A stretch of DNA of 64,000 nt. It comes from an uncultured bacterium. GTDB taxonomy: Bacteria > Pseudomonadota > Alphaproteobacteria > Sphingomonadales > Sphingomonadaceae. Position numbers and translations under genes: made by a program. Below the pieces are notes generated by a model. It searched no databases. It had not been told where the DNA came from and was given only the letters and a program-made list of their open reading frames with translations. The stretch spans positions 310,001 through 374,000 of the forward strand of contig CALOGB020000056.1 in NCBI GenBank assembly GCA_942636505.2. The letters are read 5' to 3'. Of the stretch, positions 27,300-36,050 are shown one piece after another. Numbering within the stretch: the first letter of the stretch is position 1; every line of letters begins with the position of its first letter.

Positions 27300-28871
27300 T
27301 CAGGGCACCCGCCGTTCGAGCAACGGTGTCGCCGCGACATAGCGTGCCTGCTCGACGAAGGGTTCCGAACGCGTCTGCACGTCGACGATTTGTCGTGGAA
27401 TAACGCCCTCTCCGGATGGCGCGGGCGACCAGTTCGGTAGCCCGGCAGCGTTCGGATTACCGGTCTTGATGAACGCGGCGAAATACCCCTGGAACACCGT
27501 CGCGATCCGGCGATCGTCCGCCGTCCACGCATAAGCCGGGTTCGTATCGAGGTTGCCCAGCGCGTATTCGATCTCCGCGCTGTGCACCGCTCCGATCGGC
27601 GGCACGTCGGGGTTGGTTAGCGGCGGCAGCGCAGCCGGGCGGGGATGCGCGAAATAATAATAATAGGTTGGCTGGCGCGCACGGCGGTGCAGGTCGAACC
27701 ACTGCCACGTCGACGCGCCGAGAAACGCATCGCTCGCCAACGCGGTCGCCGCGACGGGCACATCGGTATCCGACTTCGCCGGGTACAAGGCGAGCAGGGC
27801 ATCCGGATCGGTGAAGAGCTTCGCGACGCCCGCGCGATAATTCGCCACCGTCGGCGGTTGCCCGGCGAGGATGCTGGTCCAACTTCCCTCCTGCGAGTTC
27901 GCTCCGACCAGCAACGGCACGCGCGCCGCGCGCCCCGCCGCGTAGGTGTCGATCGGCGGCTCGGTCAGAAACTGCCCGTCGACGATGAAGTCTGCGCGGA
28001 ACCGCTGCGTCCCCTGCGCAGCAAGCAGAGCCTCGGCCGGCATCGCCCGAAGTGTGTCGAGCGACGACGCACCCGCCGCGACCGCGAACGCATCGCCGGC
28101 CTTCGTCGCCACCGCGAGAGGCTTGGGGCGGAAGGTCGGCGGCAGCACACCACCGCTCTCGCCGATCGCGCCGGCGAACTGCGTGCGAGTGAGTGGCGAG
28201 GTCATCAGCACGCTGACCGACATCGATCCCGCACTCTCGCCGCCAATCGTGATCCGCGCAGGGTCGCCCCCGAACGCGGCGGCGTTGCGCCGGACCCAGG
28301 CCAGCGCCGCAGCCTGATCGAGCAGGCCGTAATTCCCCGCGGAATGCGCCGAGGATTCCGCTGCCAGCGCACTGGTCGCGAGGAACCCGAACGCGCCCAG
28401 CCGATAGTTGATCGTCACGACGACGATGCCCTTCCGCGCCATCGCCGCCCCGTCATAGCGCAGTTCCGACCCGTCACCCGCGATCGCGCCGCCGCCGTGA
28501 ATGTAGAACAACACGGGCAGCCGCGCGCCCGGTTTCGCGCCAGCCGGCGTCCAGACGTTGAGCGTCAGGCAGTCCTCGCTGATACCCGGCGAGCGGAACT
28601 TCATGTCGGCGAACAGCGGTTGCTGCATGCAGCGCGCCCCGAACCTGTCTGCCTTGCGCACACCCGTCCATCGCGCAGCCGGGCGCGGTGGCTGCCACCG
28701 CAACGCGCCGATCGGTGCCGCCGCATAGGGAATGCCGAGATACGCATCGACCGGCGTCGCGGCGGTCGAAACGTGCGTGCCTTCGAGCGTTCCGCTCGCG
28801 ACCTGCACGCGTTGCGCCGTCGCCGGTGCGGCCAGCAAGCCGACCGCCATTCCCCAAGTCGCCAACCGCAT
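27300..28871 (-). CDS. Secreted type-B carboxylesterase
   Basis: 523 residues. The signal peptide is MRLATWGMAVGLLAAPATAQ after a GGAGGG ribosome-binding site. The nucleophile motif is ITIGGESAGSMSV, the oxyanion loop FYIHGGGAIAGDGSE, and the acid and His lie in the SQEGSW and GAVHSAEIEYALG regions. The family hydrolyses esters of varied carboxylic acids; an ester-substituted glycan is possible given the neighbours. It is convergent with the lactonase gene, leaving 15 bp between stops. Confidence 0.9.
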   Translation of the reverse strand: MRLATWGMAVGLLAAPATAQRVQVASGTLEGTHVSTAATPVDAYLGIPYAAAPIGALRWQPPRPAARWTGVRKADRFGARCMQQPLFADMKFRSPGISEDCLTLNVWTPAGAKPGARLPVLFYIHGGGAIAGDGSELRYDGAAMARKGIVVVTINYRLGAFGFLATSALAAESSAHSAGNYGLLDQAAALAWVRRNAAAFGGDPARITIGGESAGSMSVSVLMTSPLTRTQFAGAIGESGGVLPPTFRPKPLAVATKAGDAFAVAAGASSLDTLRAMPAEALLAAQGTQRFRADFIVDGQFLTEPPIDTYAAGRAARVPLLVGANSQEGSWTSILAGQPPTVANYRAGVAKLFTDPDALLALYPAKSDTDVPVAATALASDAFLGASTWQWFDLHRRARQPTYYYYFAHPRPAALPPLTNPDVPPIGAVHSAEIEYALGNLDTNPAYAWTADDRRIATVFQGYFAAFIKTGNPNAAGLPNWSPAPSGEGVIPRQIVDVQTRSEPFVEQARYVAATPLLERRVP

Positions 28872-28973
28872 ATCGCCCTCCGCTATCGCTTTGGGACAAT
28901 GGTTGCACCCCATCTGGCGTTTGCCAAGGCGGACGGTCGCTAAGCCTTCACATTGCCGGCAGCACGCGCCTGC

Positions 28974-29858
28974 TCAGGCTGCCGTAAAGCTGGCCGCGAT
29001 AGCCGGCAGATCGAGCTCGACCTCGGATACCACACGGATCGTTCCGCCGAGCCGCCGATACTGCTCTGCCCGGCGATACGCGCCGCTGTTGCGCACCGAA
29101 TAGCTGAACGGCGCGCGCCCGGTGATGACCAGCATCGTCGTCGTGTTGCCGACCGCCGACACGATCCGTCCGCCAAGCGCGGCAATCGCGCACGCAAGCC
29201 GCGCATCGCGAGGTTCACCCAGAATCGCGATACGTTCGCCTCTGAGCGGGCCGGTGGGCGCGGGGCGCGGCGCAGGGCCGGGCTTGCGCGGCGGTTTCAG
29301 CCATTCGTCGAGCGCGATGCCGGTATGGTCGATCGCCTTGACGATCACCCAGCCGGCCGCGCGCGCGTCGCTCAGCGCGTCGTGATGCTTGTGCGCGATC
29401 CCGAGATATTGCGCGAGGCCGCCCAGCCGGTGGCTCGTCAGATCGGGCCAGGCACGCTGCGCGACGCGGACGCTGTCGAGCCAGACCGTCTCGATCGGGG
29501 GACGGTCGTGGATACGGCACGCCGCAGCGAGTGCGCCCTTGTCGAAATAGGAATGCGCCACCGTCGTCCGGCCCGACAAATGACCGTCGACGATGCCGTG
29601 GATGTCGCCAAAGCACGGCTTGCCCGTGACGTGCTGTTCGGTGATCCCGTGGATCCGGATGTTGAACACGTTGAACTCGTCGCGCGGGTCGACCAGCGTC
29701 TCGTATTCGAAGATCTCGCGGCCATCGCGAAACCCGACGATCCCGACCTGGCAGATGCTGCTGACGCGCGAGCACGCCGTCTCGACGTCAATAACGACGA
29801 AATCTGGGGTGAGCTTGTCGGCGACGTCGGTTTGGCTGGCGGGCGCTGGGTCGAGCAT
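28974..29858 (-). CDS. DEDDh 3'-5' exonuclease with C-terminal BRCT-like domain
   Basis: 294 residues. Residues about 10-175 form an epsilon-type exonuclease: VVIDVETA (Asp, Glu), HSYFDKGAL (Asp) and HDALSDA (His, Asp) complete the DEDDh set. Residues about 200-285 (GERIAILGEPRDARLACAIA, then GGRIVSAVGNTTTMLVI) look like a BRCT fold. Similar proteins are annotated as DNA polymerase III epsilon-like; the BRCT domain suggests a role in repair or end processing. ATG 29858 is chosen; a start 12 codons upstream is possible. It stands alone between the carboxylesterase and trehalase genes. Confidence 0.82.
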   Translation of the reverse strand: MLDPAPASQTDVADKLTPDFVVIDVETACSRVSSICQVGIVGFRDGREIFEYETLVDPRDEFNVFNIRIHGITEQHVTGKPCFGDIHGIVDGHLSGRTTVAHSYFDKGALAAACRIHDRPPIETVWLDSVRVAQRAWPDLTSHRLGGLAQYLGIAHKHHDALSDARAAGWVIVKAIDHTGIALDEWLKPPRKPGPAPRPAPTGPLRGERIAILGEPRDARLACAIAALGGRIVSAVGNTTTMLVITGRAPFSYSVRNSGAYRRAEQYRRLGGTIRVVSEVELDLPAIAASFTAA

Positions 29859-29927
29859 TGCACGTCCATATGTGGCACCGGGTGCCGTAAGCAACCATTG
29901 CCGCCGGAACGTTCGCTGGCGCCTGCC

Positions 29928-31502
29928 TTACTTCGCCTTTTGCGCCAGGTCGGGATAGCGGTCGAGGATCGCGCTGGTCACGCCGTTGGTCCAGCCGAAG
30001 CCGTCCTGCACCGGATATTCGCCGCCACCACCCGGCGTACGCTGCTCGATATTGTATTTCTCCAGCATCTTGCCCGTTTCGGCATAGGCCGCGCCGACTG
30101 TCCCGAGCCAGCGCTTGGCGATGTCCTTCGCAAGCGCCGGTTCGCCGTTCCGCGCCAGCCCGGCGATCGCCACCCATTGCAGCGGCGCCCACCCATTGGG
30201 CTCGTCCCATTGCTGCCCCGTGTTCAGCGTCGTCGTCCGCAAGCCGCCCTCCGCCACCAGCGACTTGCGCACCGTCGCGGCCACCGCTTTCGCCTGCACC
30301 GGCGAGGCAAGTCCGACGAACAGCGGGTGCAGCATCGCCGCATTGATGCTCGCGGTGGGCTTGCGCGTCGACAGGTCCCAGTCGGCATAACGCGCGGTCG
30401 TCGCCTGCCAGAGATAGCGGTCGATCGCGGTCTTGCGCTTCGCCGCGAGCGTCGTGAAACTGGTGGCGCACGGCGCGTCGCCCACAGTTTGGCAGCGCTC
30501 GGCGATGCGGCGTTCCATCGCCCACAACAGGCTGTTGAGATCGACCGGCACGATGTCGGTGGTGTGGACCGTCGCGAGCGACTTCGGATCGCGCAGCCAG
30601 CGCGAACTGAAATCCCACCCGCTTTCCGCACCCGCCCGTAAATTACGCTGCGTGTCGGCCGCGGGTCGGGGTGCCGCCTTCTCCGCGGTCGCGACGTCCT
30701 CGGCATAGGATTCGTCGCGTGGCGTATCACGGTCGTCGTAATAGCGGTTCAGCACGCTCCCGTCGGGCATCCGCACCACGCGTGAGCAGGCAGGCTTGCC
30801 GTCGAAGCAGCCCGTGCCCTTCATCCAGAACGCGTGCTCGACCCGCAGCGCCGCCAGTCGACGCTTCGCAACCACGGGGTCGGTGTTGCTCGAAAGGTCG
30901 AGCATCAGCGCATAATAAGGCGGCTGCGACCGGCTGAGATAATAGGTCCGCGTCCCGTTCGGGATATGCCCATAGCGCTCGATCAGGCTGGTGAAATCCT
31001 CGAGCATCGACTCTACCAGCGGCTGCTGACCATCGACCTTCAGCCCGAGCATCGTGAAATAGCTGTCCCAGTAATAGATCTCGCGGAAGCGCCCGCCCGG
31101 CACGACATAGGGGGCAGGGAGCGGCAGCGCGGAACTGCCCGCCACCGGCGCAACCGGCTGGCGCACGAGTTGCGGCCACAGCGTCCGGACATGCGTCCTG
31201 AGATCGCCCAAGCCGCGATCATTCTCCCCCGGCACCACGAAATTGGCGAGCACGAATGCTTTCAACGCGGGGCCGGCGGGTTTGGCCCGCACATAGTCGG
31301 CCATGATCGCCTCGGCCGACCGCTTCGGCATCGCGTCAACGAACGTCTTCCCGTCCGCGAACACATGGCCCTGCTGCACTGCCTCGAACAACGCGCCGTA
31401 GAGGTCGGCGGGCGATCGAACCGACGAAGGCGAGATCTGCTGCGCCGGAGCCATCGTTGCGATCGATGCCAGCGCGGCGAAACGGCAAAGGGTTCTGATC
31501 AC
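29928..31502 (-). CDS. treA: Periplasmic alpha,alpha-trehalase (GH37)
   Basis: 524 residues, hydrolyses trehalose to two glucose. Both trehalase signatures are present: PGGRFREIYYWDSYFTMLGL (about residue 160) and QWDEPNGWAP (about 430). The C-terminal VQDGFGWTNGV carries the usual catalytic-region residues. GTG 31502 starts a signal peptide (VIRTLCRFAALASIATMAPAQQ); upstream residues do not look like a leader. It is monocistronic. Confidence 0.93.
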   Translation of the reverse strand: MIRTLCRFAALASIATMAPAQQISPSSVRSPADLYGALFEAVQQGHVFADGKTFVDAMPKRSAEAIMADYVRAKPAGPALKAFVLANFVVPGENDRGLGDLRTHVRTLWPQLVRQPVAPVAGSSALPLPAPYVVPGGRFREIYYWDSYFTMLGLKVDGQQPLVESMLEDFTSLIERYGHIPNGTRTYYLSRSQPPYYALMLDLSSNTDPVVAKRRLAALRVEHAFWMKGTGCFDGKPACSRVVRMPDGSVLNRYYDDRDTPRDESYAEDVATAEKAAPRPAADTQRNLRAGAESGWDFSSRWLRDPKSLATVHTTDIVPVDLNSLLWAMERRIAERCQTVGDAPCATSFTTLAAKRKTAIDRYLWQATTARYADWDLSTRKPTASINAAMLHPLFVGLASPVQAKAVAATVRKSLVAEGGLRTTTLNTGQQWDEPNGWAPLQWVAIAGLARNGEPALAKDIAKRWLGTVGAAYAETGKMLEKYNIEQRTPGGGGEYPVQDGFGWTNGVTSAILDRYPDLAQKAK

Positions 31503-31685
31503 GTACAAATTTCCCGATCCGGTGGGCGACCCGAATGCAATGGAAGGATCGCCCGCATGAGGCAAGCGTGGCGCGCGTCCGGTCCTATTCGGTTAGGTAA
31601 GGGCTAAAGGCTACTCCTTACTGGCAGTGGAGGTCCTCCGCAGGCTATGCCGCGCTGCATTCTCCAAGGCAGCCGACCCGCACCC

Positions 31686-32351
31686 ATGAAAAATCTCCCC
31701 TCCCGTTTCCGACGTCTCGACGGCGCGCTCGCCGACCTCCCGCTTGAGGAGCCGATGCTGCTCACCGAACTCGATGGTTTCCTGACGGCTTTGGCAGTCG
31801 GCCCCGACACGATCCCGCAGGCCGAGTGGCTCCAGAGCATCTGGGGGTCGGACGACAGCGTCGACCCGCCGTTCGACGATCCCGCCGACGTCCAGTGGTT
31901 CGTCGATGCGGTGATGGCACGCTACGCCGAGATCGTTCGCGACCTGACCCGCGGCAAGCCTCAGCCGATCTTCGACACCGACGACCGCAATGGCGATGTC
32001 CTCTGGGAAGCCTGGATCGACGGTTTCGCCGAAGCGGTAGCGCTGAGGCCAGAAAGCTGGACGGCCTTGGGCGACGCCACCGAGCCCGATACCGCCGACG
32101 CCATGGCGCAGATCATGGCGCTGATCGCGATCGTCACCAACGAGACCACGCTCGACAGCGTCGAGGTCAACGCTCTCGACGCGCACGCCCCAGCGCAGAT
32201 CGTCGCCGCCATCCTGAAACTCCATGCAGCGCATTCCCAGAACGCGGGTGCATCATCAGGCACACCGGTGGTCGCCACGCCGACGAAGATCGGTCGAAAC
32301 GATCCGTGCCCCTGCGGCTCGGGGAAGAAATCCAAACGCTGCTGCGGATAG
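31686..32351 (+). CDS. UPF0149 (YecA-like) protein with C-terminal SEC-C zinc motif
   Basis: 221 residues. The main domain (LTELDGFLTALAVGPDTIPQ, then WEAWIDGFAEAVALRPESW) is the UPF0149/YgfB-YecA fold. The C-terminus GRNDPCPCGSGKKSKRCCG is the SEC-C metal-binding motif also seen at the end of SecA. These proteins are cytosolic and probably contact ribosomes or the secretion machinery; the exact role is uncertain. ATG 31686 (MKNLPSRFRRLD) is the best start. Confidence 0.85.
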   Translation: MKNLPSRFRRLDGALADLPLEEPMLLTELDGFLTALAVGPDTIPQAEWLQSIWGSDDSVDPPFDDPADVQWFVDAVMARYAEIVRDLTRGKPQPIFDTDDRNGDVLWEAWIDGFAEAVALRPESWTALGDATEPDTADAMAQIMALIAIVTNETTLDSVEVNALDAHAPAQIVAAILKLHAAHSQNAGASSGTPVVATPTKIGRNDPCPCGSGKKSKRCCG

Positions 32352-32410
32352 AAGTGCCGGCCGTCCGGCGTCCGGATGCCACCCAAAACCTCACGAAATG
32401 GCGGAAAAGA

Positions 32411-32487
32411 TGGTGCCCCCGGCGAGATTTGAACACGCGGCCTACGGTTTAGGAAACCGTCGCTCTATCCGGCTGAGCTACGGGGGC
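32411..32487 (-). tRNA. tRNA-Arg(CCT)
   Basis: The reverse complement folds as a cloverleaf. The acceptor arm is GCCCCCG with discriminator A and an encoded CCA. The D arm is AGCTCAGCCGGATAGAGCG. The anticodon stem is ACGGT/ACCGT around TTCCTAA, giving CCT, and the T loop contains TGTTCAAATC. It is 77 nt with CCA. The gene is antisense to nothing; its 5' flank to 32616 holds no gene. Confidence 0.97.
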
Positions 32488-32616
32488 ATTGGCGGGCGCA
32501 ATACGCCGGTCGGGTGGGACGATCAAGCGCGGGGCTAGCGTCCGGTCGTGCGCGGTAACGTTCGAGCACCGACGATATTCTCGACACGACGAACCCAAAG
32601 CGGGGTTAGATCAAGG

Positions 32617-32649
32617 GGCGACGGGTATCGCTCACGATGCCCCGTCGCC
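32617..32649 (-). terminator. Hairpin downstream of the SWIB gene
   Basis: A nine-bp GGCGACGGG/CCCGTCGCC stem encloses a second ATCG/CGAT stem. On the minus strand it lies 22 bp after the SWIB stop and is followed by CCTTGATCT, a weak U-tract. It is a probable terminator. Confidence 0.55.
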
Positions 32650-32671
32650 GCTTGCCGTGCAGTGCGGGCGG

Positions 32672-32932
32672 TTAGGCCTTGACGTGCTGCGAGATGTACT
32701 TGTTCATCTCGAACATCGTGCACTTGTCACGCCCGAAGACCTTCTTCAGCTTCTCGTCAGCCAGAATCTCGCGCTTGTTCTCGGGGTTCTGGAGGTTGTG
32801 GGCCTTGATGTAGACCCACACCTTGCTGATCACTTCGCTGCGCGGGAGCTTGTCGTTGCCGACGATCTCGCCGAGCTCGGGAGAGGGCTGGACGGGGGCG
32901 TGGATGCCGCCGGTCTTGGGAGCTGTAGCCAT
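32672..32932 (-). CDS. SWIB/MDM2-domain protein
   Basis: 86 residues. The fold is recognisable from PRSEVISKVWVYIKAHNLQN, then KREILADEKLKKVFGRD and FEMNKYISQHVKA. SWIB domains are common in eukaryotic chromatin proteins and occur as small free proteins in some bacteria, where they may bind DNA or topoisomerase. ATG 32932 has AAGGAA upstream at eight bases; an ATG two codons earlier is too close to it. It follows the DUF2945 gene at 47 bp on the same strand. Confidence 0.88.
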   Translation of the reverse strand: MATAPKTGGIHAPVQPSPELGEIVGNDKLPRSEVISKVWVYIKAHNLQNPENKREILADEKLKKVFGRDKCTMFEMNKYISQHVKA

Positions 32933-32979
32933 AAGCATTCCTTCCTGTTGCGCGCGTGCGTTGGGCACTGCGCGCGTGG

Positions 32980-33183
32980 TCACGCCTTGGTGAGCGCGTC
33001 CGCCTTGTGCGCTGCCTTGCCGCCCTTGTCACTCCTTACGATGAACTGCGGCTCCTCCTTGGAGGCCTTGACGGTGTGGCCCTTGATCTTGGTGTCGCTG
33101 GTCTGCTTCTTCTCGACCGTGCCGTGCGCCTCGCCGCCGTGCGATTTCCAGGTGACCTCGTCGCCCTTCTTCGGATCCTTCAT
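32980..33183 (-). CDS. DUF2945 (HVA1/Tudor-like) small protein
   Basis: 67 residues. [22 protein letters not shown] and [20 protein letters not shown] are the SH3/Tudor-like DUF2945 pattern, and [12 protein letters not shown] closes the protein. ATG 33183 has AAGGAGAT eight bases upstream. The function is unknown; pairing with the SWIB gene on the same strand suggests the two are expressed together. It is divergent from frmA. Confidence 0.85.
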   Translation of the reverse strand: MKDPKKGDEVTWKSHGGEAHGTVEKKQTSDTKIKGHTVKASKEEPQFIVRSDKGGKAAHKADALTKA

Positions 33184-33302
33184 CGCGCCATCTCCTTGAT
33201 TTGAAAGGATCAAGCGCGGGAACGCGGCATTGGTTGCATCGCCTACGGGTTGCGGAGCCGGGGCGCGGGGGCCATCAGGGCGGCAATCAAGGAGACCCAC
33301 TC

Positions 33303-34409
33303 ATGAAGACCCGCGCCGCCGTAGCCTTCGAGGCAAAAAAACCGCTCGAGATCGTCGAACTCGACCTCGAAGGGCCGAAATTCGGCGAAGTCCTCGTCGA
33401 AATCATGGCGACGGGCATCTGCCACACCGACGCATACACGCTCGACGGGCTTGATTCGGAAGGGTTGTTTCCGAGCGTACTGGGCCATGAGGGCGCTGGC
33501 ATCGTCCGCGAGATCGGCGCAGGCGTGACCAGCGTCGCGGTCGGCGATCATGTCATCCCGCTCTACACGCCCGAGTGTCGGCAGTGTAAGTCGTGCCTCA
33601 GCCAGAAGACCAATTTGTGCACCGCGATCCGCGCGACGCAGGGCAAGGGGCTGATGCCCGACGGCACGACGCGGTTCAGCTACAAGGGCCAGCCGATCTT
33701 CCACTATATGGGCTGCTCGACCTTCTCGAATTTCACGGTTTTGCCGGAGATCGCGGTCGCGAAGATCCGTGAGGACGCGCCGTTCGATACTTCCTGCTAT
33801 GTCGGCTGCGGCGTGACGACGGGCGTCGGCGCGGTGGTGCATACGGCTAAAGTCCAGCCAGGTGATACGGTCGTCGTGTTCGGGCTCGGCGGGATCGGGC
33901 TGAACGTGATCCAGGGCGCGCGGCTGGCGGGCGCGGGGATGATCGTCGGCGTCGACATCAACCCCGACCGCGAGGAATGGGGGCGGCGCTTCGGCATGAC
34001 GCACTTCGCCAATCCCAAAGATGTGGGTGACATCGTCCAGCACATCGTCGCGCTCACAGACGGCGGCGCGGACTACACCTTCGACGCGACCGGCAACACG
34101 ACGGTGATGCGGCAGGCGCTGGAGGCGTGCCATCGCGGCTGGGGCACCTCTATCGTGATCGGCGTGGCCGAGGCGGGCAAGGAGATCTCGACGCGGCCGT
34201 TCCAGCTGGTCACCGGGCGCAACTGGCGCGGCACCGCGTTCGGCGGCGCGCGCGGGCGGACCGATACGCCGAAGATCGTCGACTGGTACATGAACGGGAT
34301 GATCGAGATCGACCCGATGATCACGCACCGCCTGACGCTCGACGAGATCAACAAGGGCTTCGACCTGATGCACGCCGGCGAGAGCATCCGCTCCGTCGTG
34401 ATCTACTGA
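33303..34409 (+). CDS. frmA: S-(hydroxymethyl)glutathione dehydrogenase (class III alcohol dehydrogenase)
   Basis: 368 residues, zinc- and NAD-dependent oxidation of the formaldehyde-glutathione adduct to S-formylglutathione. The catalytic zinc region is [12 protein letters not shown] with GHEGAGIV; structural zinc is bound by [15 protein letters not shown]. The Rossmann motif is [18 protein letters not shown] 33303 follows AAGGAGA. It heads the frmA-VOC-fghA formaldehyde detoxification operon; there is an 11-bp gap to the next gene. Confidence 0.97.
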   Translation: MKTRAAVAFEAKKPLEIVELDLEGPKFGEVLVEIMATGICHTDAYTLDGLDSEGLFPSVLGHEGAGIVREIGAGVTSVAVGDHVIPLYTPECRQCKSCLSQKTNLCTAIRATQGKGLMPDGTTRFSYKGQPIFHYMGCSTFSNFTVLPEIAVAKIREDAPFDTSCYVGCGVTTGVGAVVHTAKVQPGDTVVVFGLGGIGLNVIQGARLAGAGMIVGVDINPDREEWGRRFGMTHFANPKDVGDIVQHIVALTDGGADYTFDATGNTTVMRQALEACHRGWGTSIVIGVAEAGKEISTRPFQLVTGRNWRGTAFGGARGRTDTPKIVDWYMNGMIEIDPMITHRLTLDEINKGFDLMHAGESIRSVVIY

Positions 34410-34420
34410 GAGGCGGGGCC

Positions 34421-34804
34421 ATGTTCAGTCACATCATGCTCGGCGCCGACGATATCGCGGCGTCGAAGACGTTCTACGACGCGGCTTTGGGCGCGCTCGG
34501 CGTTCCCCAGGGCGTCGTCGATGAATGGGGGCGGGTGGTCTACGCACACGCTGGCGGCCGTTTCCTGCTGACGAAGCCGATCGACGGGCAGCCGGCGAGC
34601 CACGGCAACGGTAGCACGATGGGCTTCGTCGCCGCGTCGCCCGAGGCTGCTGATGCATGGCACGCCGCGGGCCTCGCAAACGGCGGCACCGCCTGCGAGA
34701 ACCCGCCCGGTATCCGCCAGGGTACCGCCGGTCGAACGCTGTATCTCGCCTATCTGCGCGATCCGTCGGGCAACAAGCTCTGCGCTGCGCACCGGGTCGC
34801 GTGA
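34421..34804 (+). CDS. VOC-family (glyoxalase/bleomycin-resistance fold) protein
   Basis: 127 residues, one glyoxalase-type beta-alpha-beta-beta-beta repeat pair: MFSHIMLGADDIAASKTFYD at the start and YLRDPSGNKLCAAHR at the end. The His and Glu positions typical of metal-binding members are only partly evident. It lies between frmA and fghA and its stop overlaps the fghA start by one base, so it probably assists formaldehyde or thiol-adduct handling. Its own reaction is unknown. Confidence 0.85.
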   Translation: MFSHIMLGADDIAASKTFYDAALGALGVPQGVVDEWGRVVYAHAGGRFLLTKPIDGQPASHGNGSTMGFVAASPEAADAWHAAGLANGGTACENPPGIRQGTAGRTLYLAYLRDPSGNKLCAAHRVA

Positions 34805-35637
34805 TGGAAACCGTATCCACCAGCAAGGCGTATGGCGGCACGCAGGGCGTCTACCGCCACGCCTCGACCGCAACCGGCACCGACATGACCTTCGCGGTCT
34901 ATGTGCCGCCCCACGACGAGGGCGCACGGTTGCCGGTGCTGTGGTTCCTGTCGGGGCTGACCTGCACGCAGGCAAACGTCATGGACAAGGGCGAGTATCG
35001 GCGCGCGTGTGCCGAACTGGGTGTGATCCTGGTCGCGCCGGATACGTCGCCCCGCGGCGACGACGTGCCGGATGACGATGCGTACGACTTCGGCAAGGGC
35101 GCGGGCTTCTACGTCGATGCGACAGAGGAGCCCTGGGCGAAGAATTTCCGCATGCGGACGTATGTCGAGAACGAGCTGCCAGCGCTGATCGCGGCGGCGT
35201 TTCCGATGGCGGACATGGCGCGGCAGGGGATATTCGGCCACTCGATGGGCGGGCATGGTGCGCTGACGATCGCGCTGCGCGATCCAGATCGCTTCCGGAG
35301 CGTGTCTGCGTTCGCCCCGATCGTCGCGCCGTTGCAGTGCCCATGGGGTGAGAAGGCGCTCGGCGGGTATCTCGGGGAGGACCGCATGGCGTGGCGGGCG
35401 TATGACGCATGCGCGCTGATCGAGGATGGCGCGCGGGTGAAGGATATTCTAGTCGATCAGGGCGACGCCGACGGTTTTCTGGTCGAGCAGCTAAAGCCCG
35501 AGCTGCTGGCAGACGCTTGCAAGGCGGCGGGGATCGACCTGACGCTACGCATGCAGCCCGGGTATGATCACAGCTACAACTTCATCTCAACCTTCATGGC
35601 GGATCATGTGGCCTGGCACGCCGAGCGTCTGAAATAG
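34804..35637 (+). CDS. fghA: S-formylglutathione hydrolase
   Basis: 277 residues, hydrolyses S-formylglutathione to formate and glutathione, the second step after FrmA. The family pattern is clear: LPVLWFLSGLTCTQANVMDKG with the oxyanion residues, GHSMGGHGALTIAL for the serine nucleophile, DQGDADGFL for the acid, and PGYDHSYNFI for the His. It starts in the last base of the VOC stop codon. Downstream is repeat A1. Confidence 0.97.
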   Translation: METVSTSKAYGGTQGVYRHASTATGTDMTFAVYVPPHDEGARLPVLWFLSGLTCTQANVMDKGEYRRACAELGVILVAPDTSPRGDDVPDDDAYDFGKGAGFYVDATEEPWAKNFRMRTYVENELPALIAAAFPMADMARQGIFGHSMGGHGALTIALRDPDRFRSVSAFAPIVAPLQCPWGEKALGGYLGEDRMAWRAYDACALIEDGARVKDILVDQGDADGFLVEQLKPELLADACKAAGIDLTLRMQPGYDHSYNFISTFMADHVAWHAERLK

Positions 35638-35678
35638 TCGTCTCGCCTCTCCGGTAAGGAGGGGCCTCTGCTATCTTC

Positions 35679-35783
35679 CCCCCTCCCTGAAAGGGAGGGG
35701 CCGGGGGTGGGTAGGCTGCTTGGTAAACGCCGCGGCCATTCCAGGCCGACCCACCCCCAACCCCTCCCTTCCCGGGAGGGGAG
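35679..35783. repeat. Palindromic repeat family A, copy 1
   Basis: About 105 bp. The left end CCCTCCCTGAAAGGGAGGGG continues with CCGGGGGTGGGT; the right end is ACCCACCCCCAACCCCTCCC then TTCCCGGGAGGGGAG. The outer arms and terminal mini-hairpins are inverted. It lies 41 bp after fghA. Copy 2 is at 50161-50268. Together with repeat B2 it fills the gene-free interval 35638-36050; the 128 bp between them hold no gene. Confidence 0.85.
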
Positions 35784-35911
35784 CAATGCGGGGGCTAGCT
35801 CCTTCAAAGCAGTACGACCCCGTAGTCATGCGGCACCTTGCCCCCCCGTTCTCCGGTGCAGGCGGAATCTCGGCGCGGGTCCCGCCATTGCGAGGCGGGG
35901 GAGGGTTTGAA

Positions 35912-36036
35912 ATCCTCCCCGCAAGGGGGAGGTGGCTGGCTCTTGCCAGACGGAGGGGGTGGCATGCGCTAACCTCTGCTCCGTGTCCTCCCCCTCCGTC
36001 ACCTTCGGCGCCACCTCCCCCTGGCGGGGGAGGATC
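35912..36036. repeat. Palindromic repeat family B, copy 2
   Basis: Matches copy 1 (17208-17335) through TCCTCCCCGCAAGGGGGAGG, TGGCTGGC, GCCAGACGGAGGGGG, CCCCCTCCGTCA and CCACCTCCCCCTGGCGGGGG. The centre differs. It ends 15 bp from the stop codon of the TonB receptor gene on the opposite strand, so it would be transcribed as that mRNA's 3' end. Confidence 0.88.
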
Positions 36037-36050
36037 GTTTGCGTCGTCCC

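Noticed and set aside
32535..32723. Short minus-strand frame between tRNA-Arg and the SWIB gene
   Set aside because: It overlaps the SWIB 3' end and the terminator hairpin, and has no ribosome-binding site or conserved feature.
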